From NCBI RefSeq assembly GCF_030580865.1, contig NZ_JAUQSY010000010.1, positions 124,001-188,000 on the forward strand: a stretch of 64,000 nucleotides of DNA, read 5' to 3'. Both the position numbers and the translations under genes were made by a program. Positions 25,405 to 33,000 of this stretch are shown piece by piece (within the stretch, counting starts at the first letter, position 1; each line of letters begins with the position of its first letter). The DNA comes from Hymenobacter aranciens. Lineage in GTDB: Bacteria > Bacteroidota > Bacteroidia > Cytophagales > Hymenobacteraceae. Under the pieces are notes generated by a model that saw only the letters and a list, made by a program, of their open reading frames with translations, was not told the DNA's origin and searched no databases.

Positions 25405-26433
25405 ATGGCCGACCTGACTCCCCTTTCCGACATTGGCGAATTCGCCCTCATCCGCCGCCTGCAGCAGAAAATTGAGCACCGCCAGCCCAGTACCGTGCTC
25501 GGTATCGGCGACGATGCGGCTATTATCGCCCCGGCGGCCGACCATGAGGTGGTAGTGAGCACCGATTTGTTGGTGGAGGGCATTCACTTTGATTTGATGT
25601 TTTGCCCCTTGCGCCACCTGGGCTATAAGGCCGTGGCCGTGAACGTGTCGGATATTGCGGCCATGAACGCGCAGCCCACCCAGCTTGTGGTGGCGCTGTC
25701 CACGGGCCCGCGCTTCACGGTGGAGGCCATTGAGGAATTATACGCTGGCATGCGGCTGGCCTGCGAGGCCTACGGCGTCGATTTGGTGGGCGGCGACACC
25801 ACCAGCAGCCGGGGCGGGCTCACGCTGGCCATCACGGCGCTGGGGCAGGTGCCGGCCGGGCAGGCCGTGCGCCGCTCGGGCGGCAAGCCGACGGATATTC
25901 TGTGCGTGAGCGGCGATTTGGGCGGGGCTTTCCTGGGTTTGCAGGTGCTGGAACGCGAGAAACAAGCCTTCCTGGCCGACCCGGAGACGCAGCCCGAGCT
26001 GGGCAACTACGAGTACGTGGTGCAGCGCCAGCTGAAGCCCGAGGCCCGGCTCGACATCATCCACGAGCTGCGCGAGCTGGGCGTGACGCCCACCAGCATG
26101 ATTGATATTTCGGATGGGCTGGCCTCGGAAGTGATGCACCTGTGCGCAGCCAGCGGCACCGGGGCGCGGCTGTTTTCGGAATTTTTGCCCCTGGCCAACC
26201 CCACGCTGGAGGCGGCGGCCGAATTCAACCTCGACCCCATCACCTGCGCCCTGAATGGCGGGGAGGACTACGAACTGCTCTTCACGGTGCCGGTGGCCGA
26301 CCATGCCAAGATTAAAAACCACCCCGATATCACCGTCATCGGCCACCTGACGGAGCGGGATGACGCGGTGAATCTGATTACCAAAGGCGGGCAGGCCGTG
26401 CCGCTGCAGGCGCAGGGCTGGACGGCGTTTTAA
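25405..26433 (+). CDS. thiL: Thiamine-monophosphate kinase
   Basis: 342 residues from ATG 25405. It phosphorylates thiamine monophosphate to the active diphosphate with ATP. The ThiL/PurM-type fold is seen in IGEFALIRRL, VLGIGDDAAII (metal-binding Asp pair), STDLLVEGIHFDL, GYKAVAVNVSDIAAMNAQP, GGDTTSS, VSGDLGGAFLGL and MIDISDGLASEVMHL. The length is normal. No other thiamine genes are adjacent. A palindrome of family 3 begins three bases after its stop. Confidence 0.95.
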   Translation: MADLTPLSDIGEFALIRRLQQKIEHRQPSTVLGIGDDAAIIAPAADHEVVVSTDLLVEGIHFDLMFCPLRHLGYKAVAVNVSDIAAMNAQPTQLVVALSTGPRFTVEAIEELYAGMRLACEAYGVDLVGGDTTSSRGGLTLAITALGQVPAGQAVRRSGGKPTDILCVSGDLGGAFLGLQVLEREKQAFLADPETQPELGNYEYVVQRQLKPEARLDIIHELRELGVTPTSMIDISDGLASEVMHLCAASGTGARLFSEFLPLANPTLEAAAEFNLDPITCALNGGEDYELLFTVPVADHAKIKNHPDITVIGHLTERDDAVNLITKGGQAVPLQAQGWTAF

Positions 26434-26435
26434 TG

Positions 26436-26509
26436 GTAGCGCGGACTTTGTAGTCCGCGAGTGTGGTCCGTCAAACGTTCAGACTCGCGGACTGCAAAGT
26501 CCGCGCTAC
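26436..26509. repeat. Long hairpin, dispersed family 3, intact copy
   Basis: Arms 26436-26462 and 26483-26509 (27 bp, one mismatch) read GTAGCGCGGACTTTGTAGTC and onward. They are separated by 20 nt. It lies between the convergent thiL and lipoprotein genes and includes the stop codon of the latter (26506-26508). The copy at 41505-41769 is interrupted. Confidence 0.9.
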
Positions 26510-27432
26510 TTTCTTAAGCCCAGCGAATCGCGCCAGCCCAGGTGCTCATGGTGGTGCGTGCGCCAGTAATCGAGCTGCAGGGTGCGGTGGCGGGTGGCGC
26601 GGGTGGTCAGTTCGCGGGGCGTTTTGCTGCCGGCGCGGTCGAGGTAGGTTTCGTCCCAGCCGAGGATGCGGTGGGGGAAAGCCTGTTCGAAATAAATGAC
26701 TAGGCGGCGGCCGCTCTGGTACTTCAGGGTGTAGGCCTGCAGGGGGCTGGTGGTGCCGAAGCGGGGCGTGCCGGGCGCGGCCGCCAGCGTGGCGGTGGCC
26801 GCTTCGGCCTGCAGGGGCTGGTGCTGCAGGCGGGTGTAGGTGGTGCCGGGCACCAGCTGCACCGCGCCGACGGGCAAGCCCGCCGGATTGAGGCGAATGC
26901 GGTTCCAGAGCTCGTCTTCGAGCGTCGTTATCGGCAGGTCGGTTTCGCGGTCGCCCTCGCTTTCGAAGTACGATTTGAGGGAGACGTGGTACTGCTTGCG
27001 GCGCAGGTTGAGCTGGGTGAAGATGTGGCCGCACCACTCCTGCACCGAGGTGCTGACCTTCACGGTCGGGCTTTGGTCAAGGGGCGTGAAGGTGGACGTG
27101 AGCAGCGAGTAGGGGTAGATGCCGGTGAGGAATTTCTTCTCGAAATTGAGCTTGAGCACGGGCAGCCGGTCGTCGGGATTGGTGGTCGGGTCGTCGAGCT
27201 TGACTTGCTTGCTCCGCGAGAAATCTTCCGTCACGAAGATGAGCACAGCCTCGCCCTGGTGGATTTCGCCGTAGCGGGCCTGCTCCAGGGTGTAGCTGCT
27301 GAGCTCGGCCTTGCCCTGAAACCAGTAGGCGCCGAAGCCGGCGGGGAGCGGGGCGGCTTTGACGGGTGGCTTTTCGCCGGGGGCCGAAGAGCAGCTGAGG
27401 GCGAGGAACAGGGGAACAAGAAGAAATTTCAT
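26506..27432 (-). CDS. Uncharacterised lipoprotein conserved in Bacteroidota
   Basis: 308 residues. MKFLLVPLFLALSCSSAPGE is a lipoprotein signal with lipobox LALSC. The mature domain includes YWFQGKAELSSYTLEQARYGEIHQGEAVLIFVTEDFSRSKQVKLD, KKFLTGIYPYSLLTSTFTPLD and EWCGHIFTQLNLR. These stretches recur in a Bacteroidota family that is sometimes labelled septum formation inhibitor Maf; the sequence lacks Maf pyrophosphatase motifs, so I do not use that name. The start at 27432 is chosen because the longer frame (to 27510) is inside a repeat element. Confidence 0.7.
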   Translation of the reverse strand: MKFLLVPLFLALSCSSAPGEKPPVKAAPLPAGFGAYWFQGKAELSSYTLEQARYGEIHQGEAVLIFVTEDFSRSKQVKLDDPTTNPDDRLPVLKLNFEKKFLTGIYPYSLLTSTFTPLDQSPTVKVSTSVQEWCGHIFTQLNLRRKQYHVSLKSYFESEGDRETDLPITTLEDELWNRIRLNPAGLPVGAVQLVPGTTYTRLQHQPLQAEAATATLAAAPGTPRFGTTSPLQAYTLKYQSGRRLVIYFEQAFPHRILGWDETYLDRAGSKTPRELTTRATRHRTLQLDYWRTHHHEHLGWRDSLGLRK

Positions 27433-27441
27433 AGAACCTTG

Positions 27442-27595
27442 AGCCGCGAAGCGGCGACATGTTGGTAGAAATAACACGAAGAGAACGATAGAGCCGCAAA
27501 GCGGCGGCACATTTCGCCCGGAGGAAGTGCCGCCGCTTTGCGGCTCTGGTTACTTGGGGAGCTGGCTGCTACCAGCGTGTCGCCACTTCGCGGCT
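27442..27595. repeat. 154-bp double-palindrome element, family 4, copy 1
   Basis: Outer arms 27442-27468 (AGCCGCGAAGCGGCGACATG and onward to TTGGTAG) and 27569-27595 are near complements. Inside, 27491-27510 (GAGCCGCAAAGCGGCGGCAC) and 27527-27546 form a second perfect stem. A copy of the same length lies at 41583-41736. It fills the gap between two minus-strand genes. Confidence 0.85.
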
Positions 27596-27600
27596 GGCCG

Positions 27601-27975
27601 TTAGTCTTCGGGGTAAGGCACGAATACGAAGTTCGTAAACTCCTTGTCCAGTACAAACAAACAGCAGAACTCGTCGGCATCCTTGTAGGTGGCCTGGAAA
27701 CCCTCGACGCCCTCGGCGCTGACGATGCCTTGCTGCACGAACAGCTCCAGGTAGCTGGCGAAGACGTGCCATTCGAGCTGCTGCTCGTCGGCGTTGATGA
27801 GCAGGCCGCCGAGGCTGACGTTTTCCTTGGCGAAGACGAAGATGGGGTAGCGGCTGATGTCGCGCTTGCGAATCTGGGCCGAGGCTTCGAGCAGCGTGTC
27901 GCTCACGGTGGCGAAATCCTTGGTGATGGTGCCGAGGTATTTGCCGTTTAGTTCGGGGTCGTTGAAGTAGTCCAT
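27601..27975 (-). CDS. Conserved hypothetical protein
   Basis: 124 residues, no signal peptide or membrane helix. It starts MDYFNDPELNGKYLGTITKDFA and has alternating strands and helices (RYPIFVFAKENVSLGGLLINADEQ, EWHVFASYLELFVQQGIV, FCCLFVLDKEFTNFVFVPYPED), consistent with a small alpha/beta cytosolic domain. It sits 11 nt after a 95-residue gene and probably forms an operon with it and rlmD. I do not recognise the family. Confidence 0.65.
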   Translation of the reverse strand: MDYFNDPELNGKYLGTITKDFATVSDTLLEASAQIRKRDISRYPIFVFAKENVSLGGLLINADEQQLEWHVFASYLELFVQQGIVSAEGVEGFQATYKDADEFCCLFVLDKEFTNFVFVPYPED

Positions 27976-27986
27976 TTGTTAATAGT

Positions 27987-28274
27987 TTAGTTGCCTGCCA
28001 TTCTTCTGACAAAGAGAGATTGGCCGTCTAATGCAATAACTACGGCATGCGTTGTCTCTCCGTCTTCGGTTTGCAGTTCAATCTTTAAACCCTTATCAAA
28101 ATTAAACATGACTTCACGAGGATTGAGTTGTGAAGCTGCTGCTTCAAAAGAGGCAGCAGCAGCAGTTTGATTCAACAGCAAACGGCCTTCTAAGTAAGCC
28201 ATGTCCGGCTGCGGCTCGTCAAAGATGCCTACTGGTGTTCCTTGCCAGATAATTTGGGGGCGGTAGCTTTGCAT
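27987..28274 (-). CDS. Small hypothetical protein, translationally coupled to rlmD
   Basis: 95 residues. The ATG (28272-28274) overlaps the rlmD stop codon by one base (TAATG), which indicates coupled translation. The sequence (AYLEGRLLLNQTAAAASFEAAASQL, REVMFNFDKGLKIELQTEDGETTHAVVIALDGQSLFVRRMA) looks like a small beta-rich domain. The base composition is lower in GC than rlmD. No family recognised; a link to RNA modification is only suggested by position. Confidence 0.6.
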   Translation of the reverse strand: MQSYRPQIIWQGTPVGIFDEPQPDMAYLEGRLLLNQTAAAASFEAAASQLNPREVMFNFDKGLKIELQTEDGETTHAVVIALDGQSLFVRRMAGN

Positions 28275-29683
28275 TACTTCAATTCCAAGAGCACGACATT
28301 CTCCACGTGGTGCGTGTGCGGGAACATATCCACCGGCTGCACCTTCGTCACCTTATACGCCGAATCCAGCATTTCCAAATCCCGGGCCTGGGTGGCGGGG
28401 TTGCAGGAGATGTAGACGATGCGGGGGCAGCGCAGCTCCAGCAGGCGCTGGACGACGTCGGGGTGCATGCCGGCGCGGGGGGGGTCGGTGATGATGAGGT
28501 CGGGGTGGCCGTGCCGGGCGGTGAAGGCGGCGGTGAGGATGTCCTTCATGTCGCCGGCGAAGAACTCGGTGTTGGTGATGTTGTTCACCTCGGCGTTGAG
28601 GCGGGCGTCGGCCACGGCCTGCTCGACGTATTCGACGCCGATGACTTTGGCGGCCTGCCGGGCCACGAAGTGGGCGATGGTGCCGGTGCCGGTGTAAAGG
28701 TCGTAGACCAGCTCGGTGCCTTGCAGCTGGGCGAAGTCGCGGGCTACTTTGTAGAGGTTGTAGGCGCCTTCGGAGTTGGTTTGGTAGAACGACTTGGGGC
28801 CGATGCGGAAGCGCAGGCCTTCCATTTCTTCCTCGATGTAGGGCAGGCCTTTATAATTCACGATTTCGAGGTCGTGGAAGGTTTCGTTGCCCTTGTTGTT
28901 GAGGACGTAGTTGAGGGAAGTAATCTGCGGGAACTTCTCGTACACGGCATCCAGCAGGGGCTCGATGCTGTGGTGGGGGAGGTAGCACTGCAGGAGCACC
29001 ATAATCTGGCCGGTGCTCTGGGCAGTGCGGATGATGAGGTTGCGCAGGTTGCCGGTTTGCTTGACGATGTTGCCGAAGCGCAGGTTTTGCTGGCGGCCGT
29101 AGTCGCGGATGAACAGGCGGATTTCGTTGCTGGGCTCGGGCTGGAGGTGGCAGTGCTGCACGTCGATAATCTTATCGAAGCGGGCGGGGGTGTGGAAGCC
29201 GAGCACGCGGCGGTCGTAGTCTTCGCCGCTCTGGATTTGCTCGTTCGTCAGCCAGCCGTTGAAGCTGAAGGTGTATTCGAGCTTGTTGCGGTAGTAGGTG
29301 CGCTGGGGCGAGGAGAGAATGTAGGGGATTTCGGGCAGCTCGACTTTGCCGATGCGCTCCAGCGTATCCACCACCTGCTGCTGCTTGTACTTGAGCTGGG
29401 TGTCGTAGCCCAGGTGCTGCCACTTGCAGCCGCCGCAGGTGCCGAAGTGCTGGCAGAAGGGCTCGACGCGCAGCTCGGAATACTTGTGGAACTTGACGGG
29501 CACGGCTTCGAGGAAGCTCTTTTTGGACTTGGTGACGCGCAAATCCACCACGTCGCCGGGGGCTACTTGCGAGACGAAAATCACGAGGTTGCCCACGCGG
29601 ACGAGGCATTTGCCCTCGGCGACCATGTCCTGAATTTCGACGTTGAGGAGGGCCTCGGCGGGTATTTTTTTATCAGCTTTCAT
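28274..29683 (-). CDS. rlmD: 23S rRNA (uracil-C5)-methyltransferase, RlmD type
   Basis: 469 residues from ATG 29683. It is an S-adenosylmethionine-dependent m5U methyltransferase of the TrmA/RumA family. The N-terminal TRAM domain (EIQDMVAEGKCLVRVGNLVIFVSQVAPGDVVDLRV) is followed by the 4Fe-4S motif CQHFGTCGGCKWQHL. The catalytic domain has LVYDLYTGTGTIAHFVA (SAM loop), ITDPPRAGMHPDVV and the catalytic Cys in VYISCNPATQARDLEML. Whether the target is U1939 or another site cannot be told from sequence. The open frame continues upstream through a 21-bp tandem array, but a TATCTTTG box lies 7 nt before the ATG, so transcription most likely starts there. Confidence 0.95.
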   Translation of the reverse strand: MKADKKIPAEALLNVEIQDMVAEGKCLVRVGNLVIFVSQVAPGDVVDLRVTKSKKSFLEAVPVKFHKYSELRVEPFCQHFGTCGGCKWQHLGYDTQLKYKQQQVVDTLERIGKVELPEIPYILSSPQRTYYRNKLEYTFSFNGWLTNEQIQSGEDYDRRVLGFHTPARFDKIIDVQHCHLQPEPSNEIRLFIRDYGRQQNLRFGNIVKQTGNLRNLIIRTAQSTGQIMVLLQCYLPHHSIEPLLDAVYEKFPQITSLNYVLNNKGNETFHDLEIVNYKGLPYIEEEMEGLRFRIGPKSFYQTNSEGAYNLYKVARDFAQLQGTELVYDLYTGTGTIAHFVARQAAKVIGVEYVEQAVADARLNAEVNNITNTEFFAGDMKDILTAAFTARHGHPDLIITDPPRAGMHPDVVQRLLELRCPRIVYISCNPATQARDLEMLDSAYKVTKVQPVDMFPHTHHVENVVLLELK

Positions 29684-29690
29684 TCGAGAG

Positions 29691-29698
29691 CAAAGATA
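29691..29698 (-). promoter_or_regulatory. -7 promoter box of rlmD
   Basis: TATCTTTG on the minus strand, 7 nt before the ATG at 29683, so the mRNA would be leaderless or nearly so. The 21-bp array starts 18 nt further upstream, where the -33 element should be. Confidence 0.55.
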
Positions 29699-29716
29699 GG
29701 GCAGGGAATGGCCTAG

Positions 29717-29968
29717 CCGGTGGTAGGAGCCTGCCGGCCGGTGGTAGGAAGCATCTGGCAGGCGGTAGGAGCCTGCCGGCCGGTGGTGGGGAGCATCTGG
29801 CCGGTGGTGGGAACACACTTGCAGGCGGTGGGAGAGGTCTGGCCGGTGGTGGGAACATACTGGCAGGCGGTGGGAGAGGTCTGGTCGGTGGTGGGAACAT
29901 ACTGGCAGGCGGTGGGAGAGGTCTGGTCGGTGGTGGGAGAGGTCTGGCAGGCGGTGGGAAGGCGGCGG
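29717..29968. repeat. 21-bp tandem array, 12 units, upstream of rlmD
   Basis: Twelve units of exactly 21 bp start at 29717 and every 21 bp after it. Each keeps a core like GGTGGTGGGA or GGCGGTGGGA, while the second half varies (ACATACTGG, GAGGTCTGG, AGCATCTGG, GCCTGCCGG). The two unit types alternate in the middle, giving a 42-bp higher order. It fills the gap between the rlmD promoter and the terminator of the next gene. Confidence 0.95.
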
Positions 29969-29972
29969 ATAT

Positions 29973-30006
29973 AAAAAAAGGCCCTCCGGGTGCCGGAGGG
30001 CCTTTT
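29973..30006 (-). terminator. Terminator of the giant secreted protein gene
   Basis: AAAAGGCCCTCCGG (29976-29989) and CCGGAGGGCCTTTT (29993-30006) form a 14-bp stem. The A-run at 29973-29979 becomes the T-run on the minus strand. Confidence 0.92.
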
Positions 30007-30024
30007 CTGTTATTCGGAGACTGC

Positions 30025-33000
30025 TTACTTCACAATCTCAAACCAGCCCTTGGTGGTGGTGCCGTTGGGCAACTTGAGCAGGTAGTAGTAATTGCCGCCC
30101 GACAGCTCGGTCCCGCCCCAGTTGTTCTGGTAGTTGGTGGTGTTGTACACCTCGCGGCCCCAACGGTTGAAGATGGTGAGCGTGTTGCCGGGGTAGAGCG
30201 TGATGTTGTCGAACACCAGTACATCGTTCTTGCCGTCGTTGTTGGGCGTGATGATGTTGTAGGTTTTCACGGTGTTGGCGAAATCCACGCTGGTCGTGTT
30301 GGAGTTCGAGAACAGCGGGGTGGCATCGGTGCTCACGGCCACTACGCGGAATACCTGATTGAAGCCCGCGCCGGTGGCCGAGTTGTCGGCGCCGTTAGGC
30401 ACGGTGGCGGTGAGCGTGCTGGCCAATACGGTGCTGAGCAACTCTGGCGTGCCGCCATCGAGGGTGCGGTAGATGCGGTAGCCCTGCACCGGGAAGCCCA
30501 CGTAGGCGTTCCAGCTCAGGTCGACAGTACCCTGGTTGCGGCCGCCGGTGCCAGGTGCGGCCATGGCCTGCAGGCGGATGGTTTGCAGCAAGGCGCTCCG
30601 TAGCAGGGTGCCGCAGCCGTTGGTGAGCTCCAGCTGGTATTCGTAGGAATTGGCGGCGGCATCGGCCGAGGCGTCGGTGTAGGTGGTGGCCGTGGCGGGC
30701 ACCGTGCCCACCGTGACGAAGGCCGCTCCCGACCCGGTCACGCGGCGCTGCACCTGCACCAGGTTGGCGGCGGGGGTGTTGTCGTTGCTGGCTACGTTGA
30801 GGGTCAGCACCACGCTGTTGTTCGAGGTTTCGGCCACCGAGGCCAGGGCCAGCGCGAGGCTGGGCGTGTTGCGCAGGATGCGCAGAGTATTTGCCGGACC
30901 GGCGCAGCCGAAGGCCGAGGTTTCGGTAACCGACACGCTATAGCTGGGAGCGGTGGAGTTGAAGTACACCGTAATCTGGCTGCTGCCCTGGCCGGTGGCG
31001 ATGGCGCCGCCCACGACCGTCCACTGGTAGGTAGCGCCGCTGGTGTTGGGCACCGAGTACTGGATGCCCGGCTGGGCGGGGGTGGGGAAGTCGCACAGGA
31101 ACGCCGGCCCGGTGATGGTGGCCGCCACCGGGGCAGGGTCGACGGTGAAGCTGGTGGTGATGAGCGCACCGGCGCAGCCCTGGGCCGAGGTTTCGCGCAC
31201 GCTCACCACGTAGGTGCCGGGCGTGGTTTGGGCGGGCAGGCTCAGGGTGTTGCCGGTGGTGGTTTGCGGCTGGTTGTCGAGCTGGAAGGCATAGGTGGAG
31301 CCCGCAAATCCGCCCGGCAGCGTGAAGCTGATGGGCGAGCCCTGGCACACCCGGGCCGGACCGGTGAGCGTGAGCGTGCTCAACGGGGTGGGGTTGATGC
31401 GCACGCGCAGCGTGTCGGAAGTGCCCAGGCAGCGGACGCCGCTGGCGGGGTTGCTGGTTTCGGTGACGACGATTTTACCGATGGTGGACACCGTCACCGG
31501 GTTCCACTGCACGCTCACCGTGTTGAGGTTGGTGCTCACCTGCGTGCCGCCGATGATGGTCCAGGCATACACCGAGCCGTTGGTGTAGGGCGTGGTGGCG
31601 TAGGTGTAGGGGCCGTCGCCCTGGCACACGGCGTTGTTGGGGGCGGTGGCCGTCACGTTGCCGGGGCCGTTGGGCGTAGGCGTTTGCAGGATGGGGTTGA
31701 TGCGCACGGCAAAGTCGGTGGTGTCGGACGAGCAGCCCAGCGCATTCACCTGGTACACCTGCACGAGGCCGGTGCCGGCCGTGCCCCAGTCCACGGTGAT
31801 GCTGGCCGTGGTGCCGCCGCTGGCCTGGGTACCGCCGGTGATAATCCAGCGGTAGGTGGTGCCGGTGGGGTTCACCACCGAGTAGGCCACGCCCGTCACG
31901 GTGGGGCACACCGAGGCCGAGCCCGTGATGCCCTCCGCTGCCGGGCGCGGGTTGATGGTCACGGATACCGAGTCGCGGCCCACGCAGCCGCTGGTGGTAC
32001 GGGCGTTGAGGTAGTACTTCAGCGTGAGCGGGGCCGTGGTGGTGTTCAGGCCAGTCGTGTTGAGTACCGGCTGGGCCGTGCTGGCGCTGCTCAGGCCGGT
32101 GGCGGGCGTCCAGGTGTAGGTGTAGCCAGCCTGGGCGGGCGTGCCCAGGGTCACGCGCTGGTCGGCGCACACGGTCTGGTCGGCCCCGGCATCCACTACG
32201 GCGGCCGGCGTCACGGTCACCGTCACCGAGTCGCGGGCCACGCAGCCGTTGGAGGTCGTAACGGTGAGGTAGTATTTCTGGGTGATGGTGGCGCCGGTGG
32301 TATTGGTGAGCGTGGCGACGGGGTTGGGCACGGCAGTGCTGCTAAGGCCAATGGCCGGCGTCCAGGCATAGGTGTTGCCCACCACCACGGGGTTGTTGAG
32401 GGGACCCAGCGTGACGGGCTGGCCCGAGCAGGTGGTGTAGTTGGGGCCGGCTTCGGCCACGGCGGCGGGGTTGATGTTAATCTGCACCTGGTCCTGGCTG
32501 GTGCAGCCGTTGGGGGCCGTCACGTTCAGCACCAGGATGCGGAAGAAGGACTGCGCGGTGGTGTTGGTCACCGTGAAGGTGGGCTGGGCCAGGCTGCCGT
32601 TGTCGATGCTGATGCCGGCCTGCGGCGTCGTAATCCAGCTGTAGGTGTAGCCGGGCAGGGCGGGCGTGCCCACCAGCCCGGTAGCGCCGGAGCACACCGT
32701 CAGGTCGGGGCCGGCGTCGGCCACGGCGGCCGATTTCACGGTCACCGTCACGGTGCCGGTGCCGGTGCAGCCCTGGGTGTTGGTAGTGACGAGGGTGTAG
32801 GTCTGGGTGATGTCGGCGCCGGTGGTGTTGGTGAGCGTGGCCGTGGGGTTGGCCACGGTGGCGCTGCTCAGGCCGGTGGCGGGCGTCCAGAGGTAGGTGT
32901 TGCCGGCTACCGGGGCCGCGCCCAGCGCCGTGCCGATGCCCGAGCATACCGAGCGGTCGACGCCCGGCAGGGCCTGGGCAGCGGGGTTGATGGTCACCGC

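Noticed and set aside
26506..27432. Maf septum-formation inhibitor
   Set aside because: The name circulates for this family, but the protein is a lipoprotein and lacks the Maf nucleotide pyrophosphatase motifs.
28307..29716. 469-codon plus-strand frame
   Set aside because: Antisense to rlmD, which has unambiguous iron-sulphur and methyltransferase motifs.
29684..29818. N-terminal extension of RlmD by about 45 residues
   Set aside because: It lies upstream of the TATCTTTG promoter box and consists of the 21-bp array; the TRAM domain starts just after the ATG at 29683.
29717..29968. CRISPR array
   Set aside because: Units are 21 bp with a 7-10 bp constant part; CRISPR repeats are longer, spacers are 25-40 bp, and no cas gene is present. 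The same applies to 42222-42431 and 14997-15212.
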